Positions 53,555 through 61,324 of a DNA stretch of 64,000 nt are shown piece by piece. The stretch is from positions 62,001-126,000 of the forward strand of contig CCMH01000037.1 in the NCBI GenBank assembly GCA_000751595.1, written 5' to 3'. The translations under genes and the position numbers were made by a program. Source of the stretch: Weeksella massiliensis (GTDB lineage Bacteria > Bacteroidota > Bacteroidia > Flavobacteriales > Weeksellaceae). Position 1 is the stretch's first letter. Each line of letters starts with the position of its first letter. A model generated the notes under the pieces. It ran no database searches and was not told where the DNA came from. It was given only the letters and a program-made list of their open reading frames with translations.

Positions 53555-54850
53555 ATGAACCTGAAGACGGAAATCCAAAATCGAATAGAAAAAAATCAAC
53601 TCAACAAAGCTAAATTTCTTCTAACCATTAGCGGTGGAGTTGATAGCATGGTTTTGCTCGATATTTTCAGACAATTACCTTATGCTTTTTCGGTTGCACA
53701 TTGCAATTTTCAGTTAAGAGGAAACGATTCTGATTTGGATGAAAAACTGGTGGTTGACACTTGCCGAAAATATAATATTCCTTTTTTTGTCGAAAAATTC
53801 GATGTCGAGAAATATCAATCGACGGGGAATTATTCTACAGAAATGGCGTGTCGTAATCTTCGGTACGATTGGTTTTATGATCTTCTGACAACCCATAAAT
53901 TCGATTATTTGGTGATGGCACATCATCTCAATGATCAATTAGAAACCTTGTTGATAAATTTATCGCGTGGTTCTGGTAGCAAAGGTTTGATGGCGATGGA
54001 AGAAATTTCTAATAAAATTTTTCGTCCAATGCTCACTTTTTCTAAAAAAGAAATCGTGGATTACGCAAAACAAGAAAAAATCACTTGGCGAGAAGACATA
54101 ACAAACCAAGAAAATGATTTTATTCGGAACCAAATTCGGAATCAAATAGCGCCTTTGTTGGAAGAAATTCATCCTCAATTTCTAAAAAATGTTAACAAAT
54201 CATTGACGTTCCTAGCAGAAGAAAATCAACTTGTAGAAAATTATCTTCAAACCAAAAAAAAAGAACTTTTCAAACAAGAGAATGATTGTGAGGTGGTAGA
54301 AATCAGTTCGTTAGAAAAATTGAATCCTATCAATACTCATCTTCATCATTTTTTTTCGCCTTTTGGCTTTTCGGTAGAGGAAATTCGTAAGTTGCTGATT
54401 GCTAGTACGGGAGCCGAAATGCAATCGGCAACCCATCGGGCGTTGAAAAATCGTAAATTTTTGTTAATCAAAAAGAAAGAAGATAAAAAAACTGATATAT
54501 ATGTAATCGATTCGATAGAAAATTCCTATTATTGTTCAGATTTATTTTTTCAGAAAACCGCCCATCATCCTACCTATACGGATGAAACGTTGGATTTTGA
54601 TAAAATCGACTTTCCACTTGTTTTTCGGCCAATAGAAGCAGGAGATTCATTTTTTCCGCTCGGGATGAAAGGGAGAAAAAAGGTGAGTAAATTTCTGAAA
54701 GATGAAAAGCTCTCTAAATTCGACAAAGAAAAAGTACGAGTTTTGGTAGACAATCAACAACAAATTCTTTGGGTTTATCCGTTGCGAATTGATGAGCGAT
54801 ACAAAACAACACAGGAAACTATTAATTTCTTAAATATCAAAATATGCTGA
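53555..54850 (+). CDS. tilS: tRNA(Ile)-lysidine synthase
   Basis: The enzyme converts C34 of tRNA-Ile(CAU) to lysidine, allowing AUA decoding. The PP-loop SGGVDS lies at residues 26-31, followed by AHCNFQLRGNDSD, the LLINLSRGSGSKGL motif and the C-terminal TilS substrate-binding domain (RPIEAGDSFFPLGMKGRKKV). The 431 residues are full length. Its end overlaps the dsbD start by seven bases, implying translational coupling. Confidence 0.95.
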   Translation: MNLKTEIQNRIEKNQLNKAKFLLTISGGVDSMVLLDIFRQLPYAFSVAHCNFQLRGNDSDLDEKLVVDTCRKYNIPFFVEKFDVEKYQSTGNYSTEMACRNLRYDWFYDLLTTHKFDYLVMAHHLNDQLETLLINLSRGSGSKGLMAMEEISNKIFRPMLTFSKKEIVDYAKQEKITWREDITNQENDFIRNQIRNQIAPLLEEIHPQFLKNVNKSLTFLAEENQLVENYLQTKKKELFKQENDCEVVEISSLEKLNPINTHLHHFFSPFGFSVEEIRKLLIASTGAEMQSATHRALKNRKFLLIKKKEDKKTDIYVIDSIENSYYCSDLFFQKTAHHPTYTDETLDFDKIDFPLVFRPIEAGDSFFPLGMKGRKKVSKFLKDEKLSKFDKEKVRVLVDNQQQILWVYPLRIDERYKTTQETINFLNIKIC

Positions 54851-56934
54851 AATATTTATGGCTTTTCTTCTTGATGCCACTGAGCTTATTTGCACAATTT
54901 GAAACGCCCGCAAAATGGTCTACAACGGTAAAAGAATTACCGAATAATGAGTTTGAAATTGTTGTCTCCGGAAAAATTGATAATGGATGGCATATTTATT
55001 CTATTAAGCATCCTGATGGAGGAATCGGAATTCCGGCTACGTTTTCGGTAACGCCGTCTGCGAATGTAAAATTGGTAGGAAAATCGAGAGAAGCTGGAAA
55101 ATTAATCGAGAAATATAGTCAAGTATTTGAGCAGGATGAAAAGTATTATGAGAAAAATGTACAGTTCATTCAGAAAGTAAAAGTAACCGATGAAAAACCA
55201 GTTGAGGTTGCGTATATGCTCGAATTTCAGATGTGTGATGCAGAGAAATGTTTACCTCCAGATGAATATACAGGCAAAGTAAAACTGAGTCCGAAAGCGG
55301 TAACAGCCGATACGGCAGCAGAAGAGCAAGCGACGACTGCGGAAGCTTCGGCAATATTGGCTGCGACAACAGATTCCATTGCTGCAACGGCGCAAGATTC
55401 TGCACAAACAGTTGTAGATTCTGCACAATTATCTAAAAATACGTCGGCAAAAGAAGAGATCGACGAATCTTTATTGGCAGAGAATGAGAAGAAAAATAAC
55501 GGTTTATTTCGCATTTTTGTTTTAGGATTCTTAGGAGGATTGGCAGCTTTATTGATGCCATGTATTTTCCCTATGATTCCGTTAACAGTGAGCTTATTTA
55601 CCAAGCAAAGCAAGAGCAAAGGTGAGGGAATTCGTAAAGCAATGGTGTACGGTTTGTCTATTATTGTTATTTACGTTTTACTCGGACTGGTTGTAACATG
55701 GTTGCTTGGTCCATCTGCACTCAATGAGATGTCCACCAACCCTTGGGTAAATCTAGCTTTCTTCATTGTATTCTTGATTTTTGCGCTATCTTTTTTCGGA
55801 GCGTTCGAAATTACTCTTCCATCAAAATGGGTGAATTTTGCTGATAAAGGTGCGGACAAAGGAGGATTGATCGGAATCTTTTTCATGGCCTTTACGTTGG
55901 CTTTGGTTTCGTTCTCGTGTACAGGACCGATCATCGGATCGTTGCTTGTGCAAGCGACTCAAGAATCTAATTACTTCGCATTGATTGTGGGAATGTTCGG
56001 ATTCTCTTTTGCTTTGGCAATTCCGTTTACACTTTTCGCTATGTTCCCTGGTTGGCTAAATTCTATGCCAAAATCAGGAGGATGGTTAAATACAATCAAG
56101 GTTTCTTTAGGATTTTTAGAATTAGCATTAGCCCTAAAATTCTTATCAAATGCAGATTTAGTTTGGCAATTGCACTGGTTAGAGCGTGAAGCATTTATTG
56201 CAGCTTGGTTAGGAATTTTTATTTTGTTAGGAGCTTATTTATTAGGGATGTTCAAATTAGAATTGGACGGACCCGATCAGAAAATTGGTGTAACACGATT
56301 GATGTTTGCAACCTTAATTTTTTCTTTCGTATTTTATATCCTACCAGGAATGTGGGGAGCTCCATTGAAGATTCTTAGTGGATTATTACCTCCGATGCAT
56401 TATGCAGAATCGCCCAACGGATTAGCCGGTGAAACAGCAATGAGTTCTGAAGGCGTTGCTAAATTCGATGATCCAAAGATGGTCGCAGGGCCACACGGAA
56501 TTCCTTCATTCAAAGATTTTGAAGATGCAAAAGCGTATAGTCTGAAAGTGAAAAAACCTATTTTCATCGATTTTACAGGTCATGCATGTGCCAATTGTAG
56601 AAAAGTAGAAGACCGTGTTTGGATCGATCCTCGCGTAAAGAAAGTCTTATCAGAAGATGTCGTTGTAGCTTCTCTTTATGTAGATGAAAGACAAGAATTA
56701 CCAGAAGACGAAAAAGTGTATTCGGATGCTTTAAAACGAAATCTACGCACCATCGGAAATAAATGGACCGCATTCGAAATGGAACATTTCAATGCCAATG
56801 CACAGCCTTATTATATTATTGTTGATGAAAATCTAAAACGCTATTCAAAACCAATGAAAGCAGAATATGATATTGATGTTTACCTGAAATGGCTGCAGGA
56901 TGGAATTGATAAATACAAAGAAAGTCATCCATAA
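54844..56934 (+). CDS. dsbD: Thiol:disulfide interchange protein DsbD
   Basis: It carries reducing power from cytosolic thioredoxin across the inner membrane. Order: signal peptide (SLFAQFETP), N-terminal periplasmic domain with Cys in FQMCDAEKCLPP, an Ala/Thr/Asp-rich linker (about 150-205), then a membrane domain of about eight helices with Cys in MPCIFPMIPLT and SCTGPI, and a C-terminal thioredoxin domain with CANC in TGHACANCRKVE. The 696 residues are long because of the linker. The ATG overlaps the tilS stop. Confidence 0.93.
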   Translation: MLKYLWLFFLMPLSLFAQFETPAKWSTTVKELPNNEFEIVVSGKIDNGWHIYSIKHPDGGIGIPATFSVTPSANVKLVGKSREAGKLIEKYSQVFEQDEKYYEKNVQFIQKVKVTDEKPVEVAYMLEFQMCDAEKCLPPDEYTGKVKLSPKAVTADTAAEEQATTAEASAILAATTDSIAATAQDSAQTVVDSAQLSKNTSAKEEIDESLLAENEKKNNGLFRIFVLGFLGGLAALLMPCIFPMIPLTVSLFTKQSKSKGEGIRKAMVYGLSIIVIYVLLGLVVTWLLGPSALNEMSTNPWVNLAFFIVFLIFALSFFGAFEITLPSKWVNFADKGADKGGLIGIFFMAFTLALVSFSCTGPIIGSLLVQATQESNYFALIVGMFGFSFALAIPFTLFAMFPGWLNSMPKSGGWLNTIKVSLGFLELALALKFLSNADLVWQLHWLEREAFIAAWLGIFILLGAYLLGMFKLELDGPDQKIGVTRLMFATLIFSFVFYILPGMWGAPLKILSGLLPPMHYAESPNGLAGETAMSSEGVAKFDDPKMVAGPHGIPSFKDFEDAKAYSLKVKKPIFIDFTGHACANCRKVEDRVWIDPRVKKVLSEDVVVASLYVDERQELPEDEKVYSDALKRNLRTIGNKWTAFEMEHFNANAQPYYIIVDENLKRYSKPMKAEYDIDVYLKWLQDGIDKYKESHP

Positions 56935-56952
56935 ACTATAAATGTAGAAGAC

Positions 56953-56985
56953 AAAAAACTCCCACAAAATGTGGGAGTTTTTTTT
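56953..56985 (+). terminator. Terminator of the truC-tilS-dsbD cluster
   Basis: AAACTCCCAC pairs with GTGGGAGTTT around an AAAAT loop, followed by Ts, 18 bases after the dsbD stop. Confidence 0.93.
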
Positions 56986-57024
56986 GGAGAGAAAGTCTAT
57001 AAGTAGGATAAAATCCTATTTATT

Positions 57025-57468
57025 TTATTTTTTGATGATTTTATGCGTGAATTGTTGTCCGTTTTCTGTTTCTACGCGTAACAAATACATGCTTTTTGTC
57101 TGGTCTTGTAACGAAAGTGAAGTGCCTTTTTCGGTTTTCAAGATTCTTCCGTCTAAGTTGTACAATGAGAGTTGAGTAACTTTTTTACTTCCTTCTACTG
57201 TAACACGATCGGTAGTTGGATTAGGGAAAATACGAAAAGTCGAATCCTTAACTTGAGAAATAGAAAGTTCTTTATCTCTTCCCTGAAAATAAAAAAAACA
57301 TAAATATTCCCTTGTTGTTGGTAAAACAGAGCATCTGGCACATCGATTTTGAAGGTGTATTAGACAGTATCTTGTTGATTTTTTTTGGGGGTATAAGTTA
57401 TTGATATAGAAAATGTTTTTGAGAAAGTTGTCTTTTTTAGATTTTTCTACATCCAACAAGAAAAACAA
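57025..57468 (-). pseudogene. Decayed gene for a T9SS-secreted protein, C-terminal part
   Basis: The last 75 codons encode a good type A T9SS domain (FRIFPNPTTDRVTVEG to THKIIKK). Just upstream the open frame is not protein-like, while the next frame reads TFKIDVPDALFYQQQGNIYV, which looks real. The two join at an A8 run (57291-57298), indicating a slippage frameshift, and the upstream frame has a TAA stop (57360-57362). No start or signal peptide is found before guaA. It is the remnant of a larger secreted protein whose identity is lost. Confidence 0.75.
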
Positions 57469-57509
57469 AGAAACTTACCTAATAATTAGTTTTATTTTTT
57501 GATGTTGAC

Positions 57510-57517
57510 TAATTTTG
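57510..57517 (+). promoter_or_regulatory. -7 element (TAATTTTG) of guaA
   Basis: An exact TAnnTTTG lies 16 bases before the guaA ATG. No TTG at 19 bases. Confidence 0.55.
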
Positions 57518-57533
57518 CGCAAACAAACAAATC

Positions 57534-59066
57534 ATGACACACGGTATTATTATCCTCGATTTCGGGTCGCAATATAATCAATTGATTGCCAGACGAATTC
57601 GAGAATTTGGCGTTTATGCAGAAATCGTTCCTTACACAACTCCACTCGAAGAAATAAAAAAACTTCAACCCAAAGGAATTATTCTTTCAGGAGGGCCTTC
57701 TTCTGTTTTTGGAGAAGAAGCAGCACTGATCGATCCCAAAATCCTAGAAATGAATGTGCCTGTTTTGGGTATTTGCTACGGCATGCAGCTTATTGCACAT
57801 CTTTTGGGCGGTGAGGTAAAAAAAGGAGAAAAAGGAGAATATGGTAAAGCAACTTTTAAGTTGTTAAATTCTAATCAACTTTTCGATAATGTACCAAGCG
57901 AATCGACCATTTGGATGAGTCATTTCGATGAGGTTATTCAAGCTCCAAAGGGTTTTCAGGTTACGGGCAAATCGAGTGTAGAGATTGCAGCTTTGGCCAA
58001 TGAAGATCAACAAATCTATGCCGTACAATTTCATCCAGAAGTTACCCATACCGAGTTTGGTGCAACCATTTTATCGAATTTCGTATTTAAAATTTGTCAA
58101 GCAGAAAAAAACTGGGAATTAGAAGATTTCATCGAAACCGAAATCAAACGAATAAAAGAAGTCGTTGGCGATAAAAAAGTAATTTTAGGTTTGTCTGGCG
58201 GAGTAGATTCCTCGGTGGCAGCCGTGCTTATTCATCGTGCAATTGGCGATCAGTTGACCTGTATCTTTGTCGATACCGGACTTTTGAGAAAAGATGAAGG
58301 TAAAAAAGTAATGGAGAATTATGGGAAACATTTCCATATGAATATTAAAATGGTCGATGCTTCCGAACGTTTTTTATCCAACCTAAAAGGAATCGATGAT
58401 CCCGAAGCTAAAAGAAAATCTATCGGACATGATTTTATTGCCGTTTTCGACGAAGAATCTAAAAAATTCGGCGATGCTTCTTTCTTAGCCCAAGGAACAA
58501 TTTATCCAGATGTCATCGAATCGCAATCGGTAAAAGGACCGTCAGCAACCATAAAATCTCATCATAATGTAGGAGGTTTGCCAGAAGAAATGAAACTTAC
58601 ATTGCTCGAACCTTTGCGCGAACTTTTCAAAGATGAAGTGCGTAAAGTTGGAGTTGCCTTAGGTATTCCGCGCGAGTTGGTTTATCGTCATCCTTTTCCA
58701 GGACCCGGTTTAGGAATTCGTGTTTTAGGTGAAGTAGATGCCGAAAAAGTAAGAATTCTGCAAGAAGCAGATGATATTTTTATCGAAGAATTATACAAAA
58801 ATAATTTGTACGATGAAGTCTCTCAAGCCTTTGTGGTTCTATTGCCAGTGAAATCGGTTGGGGTTATGGGCGATGAACGTACCTACGAATATACCGCTGT
58901 AGTCCGGTCGGCCAATACCATCGATTTTATGACGGCAACTTGGTCGAAATTACCATACGAATTTTTAGAAACAGTTTCGAATCGTATCATCAATGAAGTG
59001 CGCGGAATCAACCGTGTGGCTTATGATATCAGTTCAAAACCACCTGCAACAATCGAGTGGGAGTAA
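57534..59066 (+). CDS. guaA: GMP synthase (glutamine-hydrolysing)
   Basis: It aminates XMP to GMP using glutamine and ATP. The class I glutaminase has Cys81 in GICYGMQL and the His-Glu pair in FHPEVTHTE. The ATP pyrophosphatase PP-loop is GLSGGVDSSVAA, and the C-terminal dimerisation domain ends in KPPATIEWE. All 510 residues are present. It is 35 bases ahead of xpt, so GMP synthesis and xanthine salvage are co-expressed; a GGTAGGAT octamer lies in that gap (59079). Confidence 0.98.
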   Translation: MTHGIIILDFGSQYNQLIARRIREFGVYAEIVPYTTPLEEIKKLQPKGIILSGGPSSVFGEEAALIDPKILEMNVPVLGICYGMQLIAHLLGGEVKKGEKGEYGKATFKLLNSNQLFDNVPSESTIWMSHFDEVIQAPKGFQVTGKSSVEIAALANEDQQIYAVQFHPEVTHTEFGATILSNFVFKICQAEKNWELEDFIETEIKRIKEVVGDKKVILGLSGGVDSSVAAVLIHRAIGDQLTCIFVDTGLLRKDEGKKVMENYGKHFHMNIKMVDASERFLSNLKGIDDPEAKRKSIGHDFIAVFDEESKKFGDASFLAQGTIYPDVIESQSVKGPSATIKSHHNVGGLPEEMKLTLLEPLRELFKDEVRKVGVALGIPRELVYRHPFPGPGLGIRVLGEVDAEKVRILQEADDIFIEELYKNNLYDEVSQAFVVLLPVKSVGVMGDERTYEYTAVVRSANTIDFMTATWSKLPYEFLETVSNRIINEVRGINRVAYDISSKPPATIEWE

Positions 59067-59101
59067 TAAAGGAATATTGGTAGGATAAAATCAAGAATAT
59101 T

Positions 59102-59674
59102 ATGCAAGAACTGAAAGAACGAATATTGATCGATGGTAAAAGTTTTGATGGAGGAATCCTCAAAGTTGATAGTTTTATCAATCATCAAATCGATCCATTA
59201 TTGATGCAATCGATTGCCGAAGAGTTTTCTAATCGCTTTGCGCATCAACCAATCAATAAAATTTTCACCATAGAAGCAAGCGGAATTGCCCCCGCAATCA
59301 TGTTGGGTGCATTGCTCAGAGTGCCAGTGGTTTTCGTAAAAAAAGCACAACCCAAAACCATGAGCGCTTTTTATTCTACAGAGGTTTATTCTTATACAAA
59401 AGATCGTACGTACACCGTTTGTGTTAGCAAATCTTTTCTTACAAAAGAAGACAAAGTAGTATTTATTGACGATTTTTTAGCCAACGGAAATGCCGCTTTG
59501 GGTGTGAAGAATCTGATCGAACAAGCAGGAGCAAAATTGTTGGGAATGGGATTCGTCATCGAAAAATCATTCCAAAACGGTAGAACTCGTTTACTCGAAG
59601 AAGGTGTTTTGGTAGAATCTTTGGTGAGAATAAAAGAGCTTTCTGATCATGAAATCCTCTTCGAGGAGGAATAA
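59102..59674 (+). CDS. xpt: Xanthine phosphoribosyltransferase
   Basis: It salvages xanthine to XMP with PRPP, feeding GuaA directly upstream. The Gram-positive-type Xpt sequence is clear: [31 protein letters not shown] and the PRPP motif [16 protein letters not shown], then [12 protein letters not shown]. The 190 residues are full length. No purine riboswitch is visible before guaA or xpt, in contrast to Bacillus xpt. Confidence 0.96.
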   Translation: MQELKERILIDGKSFDGGILKVDSFINHQIDPLLMQSIAEEFSNRFAHQPINKIFTIEASGIAPAIMLGALLRVPVVFVKKAQPKTMSAFYSTEVYSYTKDRTYTVCVSKSFLTKEDKVVFIDDFLANGNAALGVKNLIEQAGAKLLGMGFVIEKSFQNGRTRLLEEGVLVESLVRIKELSDHEILFEEE

Positions 59675-59825
59675 ATCAATACAAAAAGTAGAAAATGATT
59701 CTTTGATTAATGATGAAAAATGTTAAAATATTCTTAAAATAAAAAAGTTCAACCTTTATTTAAAATTCATTATCAATGAATTAAAGAAGAAGAAGAAGGC
59801 AAGACTAAAAATGTTTTCATTTTAG

Positions 59826-59857
59826 TTTTGGTGAATAGAAAAACCTTTCTATATTTG
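59826..59857 (+). promoter_or_regulatory. Promoter of the tRNA-Gln pair, consensus match
   Basis: TTTTG (59826-59830), exactly 19 bases, then TATATTTG (59850-59857), with the first tRNA starting 17 bases later. This is a textbook Bacteroidota promoter. Confidence 0.85.
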
Positions 59858-59873
59858 CACTGCAAAAAGACAA

Positions 59874-59944
59874 AGACCCATGGTGTAACGGTAGCACACC
59901 GGTTTTTGGTGCCGTTTGTCGGGGTTCGAATCCCTGTGGGTCTA
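59874..59944 (+). tRNA. tRNA-Gln (anticodon TTG), first copy
   Basis: A 71-base cloverleaf: acceptor AGACCCA/TGGGTCT, D arm with TGTAACGGTAGCAC, anticodon loop TTTTGGT with TTG at 34-36, and T arm GGGTTCGAATCCC. The 3' CCA is not encoded. The anticodon stem is weak at its base. It shares a promoter and terminator with the second copy. Confidence 0.9.
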
Positions 59945-59976
59945 CAAATTGTCTTTCTTGCATTACCAAAAAAAAC

Positions 59977-60047
59977 AGACTCATGGTGTAACGGTAGCAC
60001 ACCGGTTTTTGGTGCCGTTTGTCGGGGTTCGAATCCCTGTGGGTCTA
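59977..60047 (+). tRNA. tRNA-Gln (anticodon TTG), second copy
   Basis: It is identical to the first copy except for the fifth base (T for C), which turns an acceptor-stem C-G pair into U-G. CCA is not encoded. It lies 32 bases after the first copy, in the same transcript. Confidence 0.9.
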
Positions 60048-60049
60048 CA

Positions 60050-60084
60050 AAAATCCTTTCCATCTCTTTTGGAAAGGATTTTTT
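60050..60084 (+). terminator. Terminator of the tRNA-Gln pair
   Basis: AATCCTTTCC pairs with GGAAAGGATT around a nine-base loop, followed by Ts, five bases after the second tRNA. Confidence 0.95.
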
Positions 60085-60112
60085 GTTTCCAAAACTTTCA
60101 TATATTTAGCCC

Positions 60113-60652
60113 ATGAATTTGATAGAGCTGATCGCAGAAGCAAAAAAGGGCAAAAATACTGCTCAAAATTCTCTTATGGATACTTTTTGGCTTCCTGTAT
60201 ATCGCTATGTAGAAGGAAAAATCAGAAATGGAGAAGAAGCAGAAGACATCACAATCGAGACATTTACCAAAGCTTTTAATAAATTAAAACTTTATAATCC
60301 AGATTTTGATTTCCTGACGTGGTTGATTTCTATTGCACACAATACGATGATCGATCATATTCGTCGTTCTCCGAAACTGAATATTTCGCTCGATGATGAG
60401 GCTTTTTCTCAACATCAATACATTGTAGAAGAAAATCCTACTCCCGAAGAATATTTGATTCTTCAGCAAAAGAATGACGAATTGCTAGCGGAAATAGAAA
60501 AATTGCCAATTCATTATCAAAAAGTCATTCAACTAAGATATTTAGAAGATAAAACTTATAAAGAAATTGCAGAAGAATTGCAGTTGACGCTGGCCAATGT
60601 AAAAGTTAGAATTTTACGTGCAAAGCAATTATTGTCGGATCAACTACGATAA
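60113..60652 (+). CDS. ECF-type RNA polymerase sigma factor
   Basis: The 179-residue protein has sigma region 2 (AQNSLMDTFWLPVYRYVEGK, AEDITIETFTKAFNKL, FLTWLISIAHNTMIDHIRR) and region 4 (LPIHYQKVIQLRYLEDKTYKEI with the helix-turn-helix). There is no region 1.1 or 3. No anti-sigma gene is adjacent; the next gene, 63 bases downstream, encodes an NlpC/P60 lipoprotein. The target regulon is unknown. Confidence 0.92.
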   Translation: MNLIELIAEAKKGKNTAQNSLMDTFWLPVYRYVEGKIRNGEEAEDITIETFTKAFNKLKLYNPDFDFLTWLISIAHNTMIDHIRRSPKLNISLDDEAFSQHQYIVEENPTPEEYLILQQKNDELLAEIEKLPIHYQKVIQLRYLEDKTYKEIAEELQLTLANVKVRILRAKQLLSDQLR

Positions 60653-60715
60653 AATGGTACACAATTGGCATACGAAATTGAGAGAAGAATCGTTTATAAT
60701 AGAAAAGTAGTCAGT

Positions 60716-61315
60716 ATGAAATGGTTTTTATGGCGTTTTTTAGGAGTTTGTTTATTGAGCAGTTTCTTGGTTTCGTGTAGTACGAATCGAGTAACGAATG
60801 TGCGAAAATCTCCTTCCAAAATAAAAACAGTTTATGATTCTAAAAAAGCAAATGATGAGTACAGAACAAAGGCTTCGGTTAATTCAGAATCTATCGTTTT
60901 GTATGAAGTTCCGGATCAGAATCTCGATCGTTCCACTGCAGAAATACAATCGTTGGTTATCGCAGCAAGTCAATACCTTGGTACGCCGTATAAATATGGC
61001 GGAGTAGACGTGACAGGTATGGATTGTTCGGGTTTGGTGTTACGATCATTCGAAGCGATAGAACAAAAAATGCCACGCATTTCTCGTGAACAAGCCAATC
61101 AAGGAAAAGAAATTCTACTGACTGAAATAAAAATAGGAGATTTATTATTTTTCAATACATCGGGTTCCTCGATAACCCACGTCGGAATTGTCGAAAGTGT
61201 AAAAGATGGAATTGTATATTTTATTCATGCCTCTACATCCAAAGGCGTTATGGTCTCTTCTTTAGCCGAAAATTATTGGAGCCGTAGATTTGTAAAAGCA
61301 ACCCGTATGTTGTAA
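60716..61315 (+). CDS. NlpC/P60-family lipoprotein endopeptidase
   Basis: The 199-residue protein has a lipobox FLVSC with Cys21 and an NlpC/P60 domain that cleaves peptide cross-links in peptidoglycan. The catalytic Cys104 is in GMDCSGLVLRSF, His155 in ITHVGIVES, and the third polar residue is likely His171 in YFIHAST. I start at ATG 60716; upstream in-frame sequence from 60665 has no ATG start and would bury the signal peptide. It is ten bases ahead of a POTRA/barrel gene. Confidence 0.93.
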   Translation: MKWFLWRFLGVCLLSSFLVSCSTNRVTNVRKSPSKIKTVYDSKKANDEYRTKASVNSESIVLYEVPDQNLDRSTAEIQSLVIAASQYLGTPYKYGGVDVTGMDCSGLVLRSFEAIEQKMPRISREQANQGKEILLTEIKIGDLLFFNTSGSSITHVGIVESVKDGIVYFIHASTSKGVMVSSLAENYWSRRFVKATRML

Positions 61316-61324
61316 TTTCAGTCA

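Noticed and set aside
57480-57533. Purine riboswitch before guaA
   Set aside because: The leader after the -7 element is only about 10 bases, too short for a riboswitch aptamer.
59773-60116. Several small ORFs across the tRNA-Gln pair on both strands
   Set aside because: They are translations of the duplicated tRNA genes; the repeated peptide reflects the tRNA repeat.
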